Origin: Leisingera sp. ANG59
GTDB lineage: Bacteria; Pseudomonadota; Alphaproteobacteria; Rhodobacterales; Rhodobacteraceae
Assembly (NCBI RefSeq): GCF_013317235.1
Contig: NZ_WLCM01000010.1
Coordinates: 84,062-148,061, forward strand
Length of the DNA: 64,000 bases
Direction: 5' to 3'
Part shown: in pieces, positions 62,787 to 64,000 of the stretch
Numbering within the stretch: position 1 is the stretch's first letter
Layout: the number at the start of each line of letters is the position of its first letter
Translations under genes and position numbers: made by a program
Notes under the pieces: model-generated
Database searches by the model: none
What the model was told of the DNA's origin: nothing
Seen by the model: only the letters and a program-made list of their open reading frames with translations

Positions 62787-63335
62787 ATGAAAGCTGGCGT
62801 TAAGCTGCCCGACGTGACCTTCCGCACCCGCGTGCGCGACGAGTCGATCGAGGGCCCGAACCCGTTCCGCTGGGAAGACAAGACCACCGCCGACTATTTT
62901 GCAGGCAAGCGCGTTGTGCTGTTCTCGCTGCCGGGCGCCTTCACCCCGACCTGCTCCACCTACCAGCTGCCGGGCTTTGAAAAAGGCTTTGCCGACTTCC
63001 AGGCCGAGGGCATCGACGCGATCTACTGCATGTCGGTGAACGACAGCTTCGTGATGAACGCCTGGGCGCGCGCCCAGGAGCTGGAAAACGTGGAAGTGAT
63101 CCCGGACGGCTCCGGCGAGTTCACCCGCAAGATGGGCATGCTGGTCGCCAAGGACAACCTGGGCTTCGGCAACCGCTCCTGGCGCTATGCGGCCATCGTC
63201 AACAACGGCGTGGTCGAAGCATGGTTCGAAGAGCCGGGCCTGTCCGACAACCACGGCGAAGACCCCTATGGCGTCTCCTCCCCGGAGACCGTGCTGAAGC
63301 ATCTGAAAGAAGCCAAGGCAGAAGTCGCGGCCTAA
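62787..63335 (+). CDS. peroxiredoxin, Prx5 type
   Basis: A 182-residue thiol peroxidase. The peroxidatic cysteine is in LPGAFTPTCSTYQLPGFE, and RYAAIVNNGVVEAWFEEPG is typical of the Prx5/AHP1-like redoxin group. It reduces hydrogen peroxide and organic peroxides, probably with glutathione or glutaredoxin. AGGAG stands before the ATG. A promoter with a possible iron-control box lies upstream and a clear terminator follows. Confidence 0.93.
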   Translation: MKAGVKLPDVTFRTRVRDESIEGPNPFRWEDKTTADYFAGKRVVLFSLPGAFTPTCSTYQLPGFEKGFADFQAEGIDAIYCMSVNDSFVMNAWARAQELENVEVIPDGSGEFTRKMGMLVAKDNLGFGNRSWRYAAIVNNGVVEAWFEEPGLSDNHGEDPYGVSSPETVLKHLKEAKAEVAA

Positions 63336-63360
63336 ACTGCGCTGCCATTTCCGGCATTTG

Positions 63361-63387
63361 AACGGGTCCGCGCAGCGGGCCCGTTTT
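63361..63387 (+). terminator. terminator of the peroxiredoxin gene
   Basis: AACGGGTCCGC and GCGGGCCCGTT pair around GCA (one G-T pair) and are followed by TTCTTT. It lies 25 bases after the stop codon. Confidence 0.8.
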
Positions 63388-63402
63388 CTTTCGCGGCGCG
63401 CT

Positions 63403-63753
63403 TCAGCCGATCATCTCTTCCTTTTGCGGGCTGGCCTCTCCGTAGAAGTCTGCCAGATGCTGCAGGGCGATGCGCAGCACAACCTTGCCCGACCGGGCCG
63501 GCCAGCCCAGTTTGCGCTCTGCGGTTTCCAGCCCTTCGAGGTGGCAGCAGCAGCGCAAGGCGATGTCGCTGAGGCCTGCCCCCAGTTTCTGCAGCGCTTC
63601 CGTCATCCGCTGGTGCGCTGCGGCGGCGGCCTGGTAGCTGGTACTGCGCATCGGGTGGCTGCCCTGGGCAGAATACAGCTCCTCCTGTGTCAGATGGCTG
63701 CTGATCTGCGCCAGTTCGAAATCCTCGCGCAGGCGCCTGCCTGCCCGCACCAT
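63403..63753 (-). pseudogene. DUF6456 protein, 3' fragment cut by an IS256-family element
   Basis: The fragment encodes the conserved C-terminal DUF6456 core: AGRRLREDFELAQI, LQKLGAGLSDIALRCCCHLEGL and RKLGWPARSGKVVLRIALQH. Intact members in Rhodobacterales are longer, often with an N-terminal helix-turn-helix part. Here the similarity stops at MVRAGRR, two bases from the sequence GGTAGCGTCCCAACCC that begins the insertion element. The frame stays open into the element but is not protein-like there. The gene is most likely inactivated; a 116-residue product from the ATG at 63753 is possible but has no ribosome site. Confidence 0.75.
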
Positions 63754-63781
63754 CGGTAGCGTCCCAACCCGTGGTGTAGGA

Positions 63782-63821
63782 GGCCGCGCGCGAAGCCATT
63801 GGCTTAGCGCAGCGCGCGGCC
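63782..63821. other. hairpin in the IS head, upstream of the transposase
   Basis: GGCCGCGCGC and GCGCGCGGCC form a 10-bp outer stem, with an inner 5-bp stem AAGCC / GGCTT. It lies between the element's end and the transposase ribosome site and could limit read-through expression of the transposase. Confidence 0.55.
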
Positions 63822-63890
63822 GGGCTGGCGGCCACCGCGCATCTTCGTAGTCTGAGGTTGTTGAAGCCGATGACAACGAAGGAGAGCACG

Positions 63891-64000
63891 ATGACCGAGA
63901 CCATGATCGACCTTCCGGGGGTGATCGCCAAGAGTGATGACGCGGATTTCTTGCGTGAGCTGATCCAGGACGCCGCACAGCGGCTGATGGACATCGAAGT
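63891..64000 (+). CDS. IS256-family transposase, N-terminal part
   Basis: The first 36 codons of a transposase beginning MTETMIDLPGVIAKSDDADF and continuing to AAQRLMDIEV, which matches the N-terminus of IS256-type (Mutator-like) DDE transposases. AAGGAGAG precedes the ATG at 63891; an in-frame ATG at 63870 lacks a site. It is cut by the right edge of the window, so the catalytic residues cannot be checked. Confidence 0.82.
   Translation, partial: MTETMIDLPGVIAKSDDADFLRELIQDAAQRLMDIE

Larger units (their letters stand above)
63755..64000 (+). mobile_element. IS256-family insertion sequence, left end
   Basis: The element begins near 63755 (GGTAGCGTCCCAACCCGTGG), where similarity of the DUF6456 gene breaks off, and runs past the window edge. 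It holds a non-coding head with a strong hairpin and the start of a transposase. The right end, the matching terminal repeat and the target duplication are outside the window, so the exact left boundary is an estimate. Confidence 0.7.

Overview
The window is about 64 kb of GC-rich chromosome from an alphaproteobacterium of the Rhodobacteraceae. A Roseobacter-clade genus near Leisingera, Phaeobacter or Ruegeria fits best. The grounds are the dusB-ntrB-ntrC-ntrY-ntrX cluster near trkA-trkH-hfq-hflX, NtrC and NtrX proteins without the sigma54-contacting GAFTGA loop, fused ispDF, heme A synthase, Usg, the DUF6456 protein and the gene density. The genus is inferred from recalled protein families; no search was run.

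Left part (0-18 kb): the 5' part of zwf; an orphan radical SAM enzyme; a decayed secreted caspase-like gene; usg and gyrA; a minus-strand run of trmJ, ctaA and an M32 carboxypeptidase; a ThiE-like protein; a head-to-head HupE/UreJ-like and DUF4198 pair whose start codons overlap; the pseudouridine pair psuK-psuG; a DUF502 membrane protein; a patatin; and 3-hydroxybutyrate dehydrogenase. The 319-base gap at 17937-18255 holds a well-formed promoter plus terminator on the minus strand, read as a small RNA or an attenuated leader of bdhA.

Middle part (18-46 kb): an orphan peptide-binding protein; an arsenic operon (ArsR-ArsC fusion, second ArsC, aquaporin) with a promoter that predicts a leaderless mRNA; an XRE-cupin regulator beside an acyl-CoA ligase and a FrnE-type thiol oxidoreductase; an MFS exporter; a TPR protein; mfd; hemB; a SYLF lipoprotein; a beta-hydroxyacid dehydrogenase; a penicillin acylase; hflX-hfq and trkH-trkA. 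Between trkA and ntrX sits a plus-strand island of two lipoproteins and a caspase/Sel1/peptidoglycan-binding protein. It interrupts a cluster that I recall as contiguous in relatives.

Right part (46-64 kb): the nitrogen two-component systems NtrYX and NtrBC with dusB; ispDF-pgpA-pncC; amtB; tpm behind a MerR-type operator; a RatA/Coq10 protein; hpt; an RcnB-like His-rich protein; an M20 amidohydrolase with lipA; a Lys-rich coiled-coil protein of unknown function; and a peroxiredoxin. At the right edge the left end of an IS256-family element has cut into a DUF6456 gene.

Most of the window is housekeeping. The least explained parts are the two caspase-type loci, the 18.1-kb RNA, the arsenic operon control region, the tpm and peroxiredoxin operators, and several orphan proteins. 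No tRNA, rRNA, CRISPR array or prophage was recognised.
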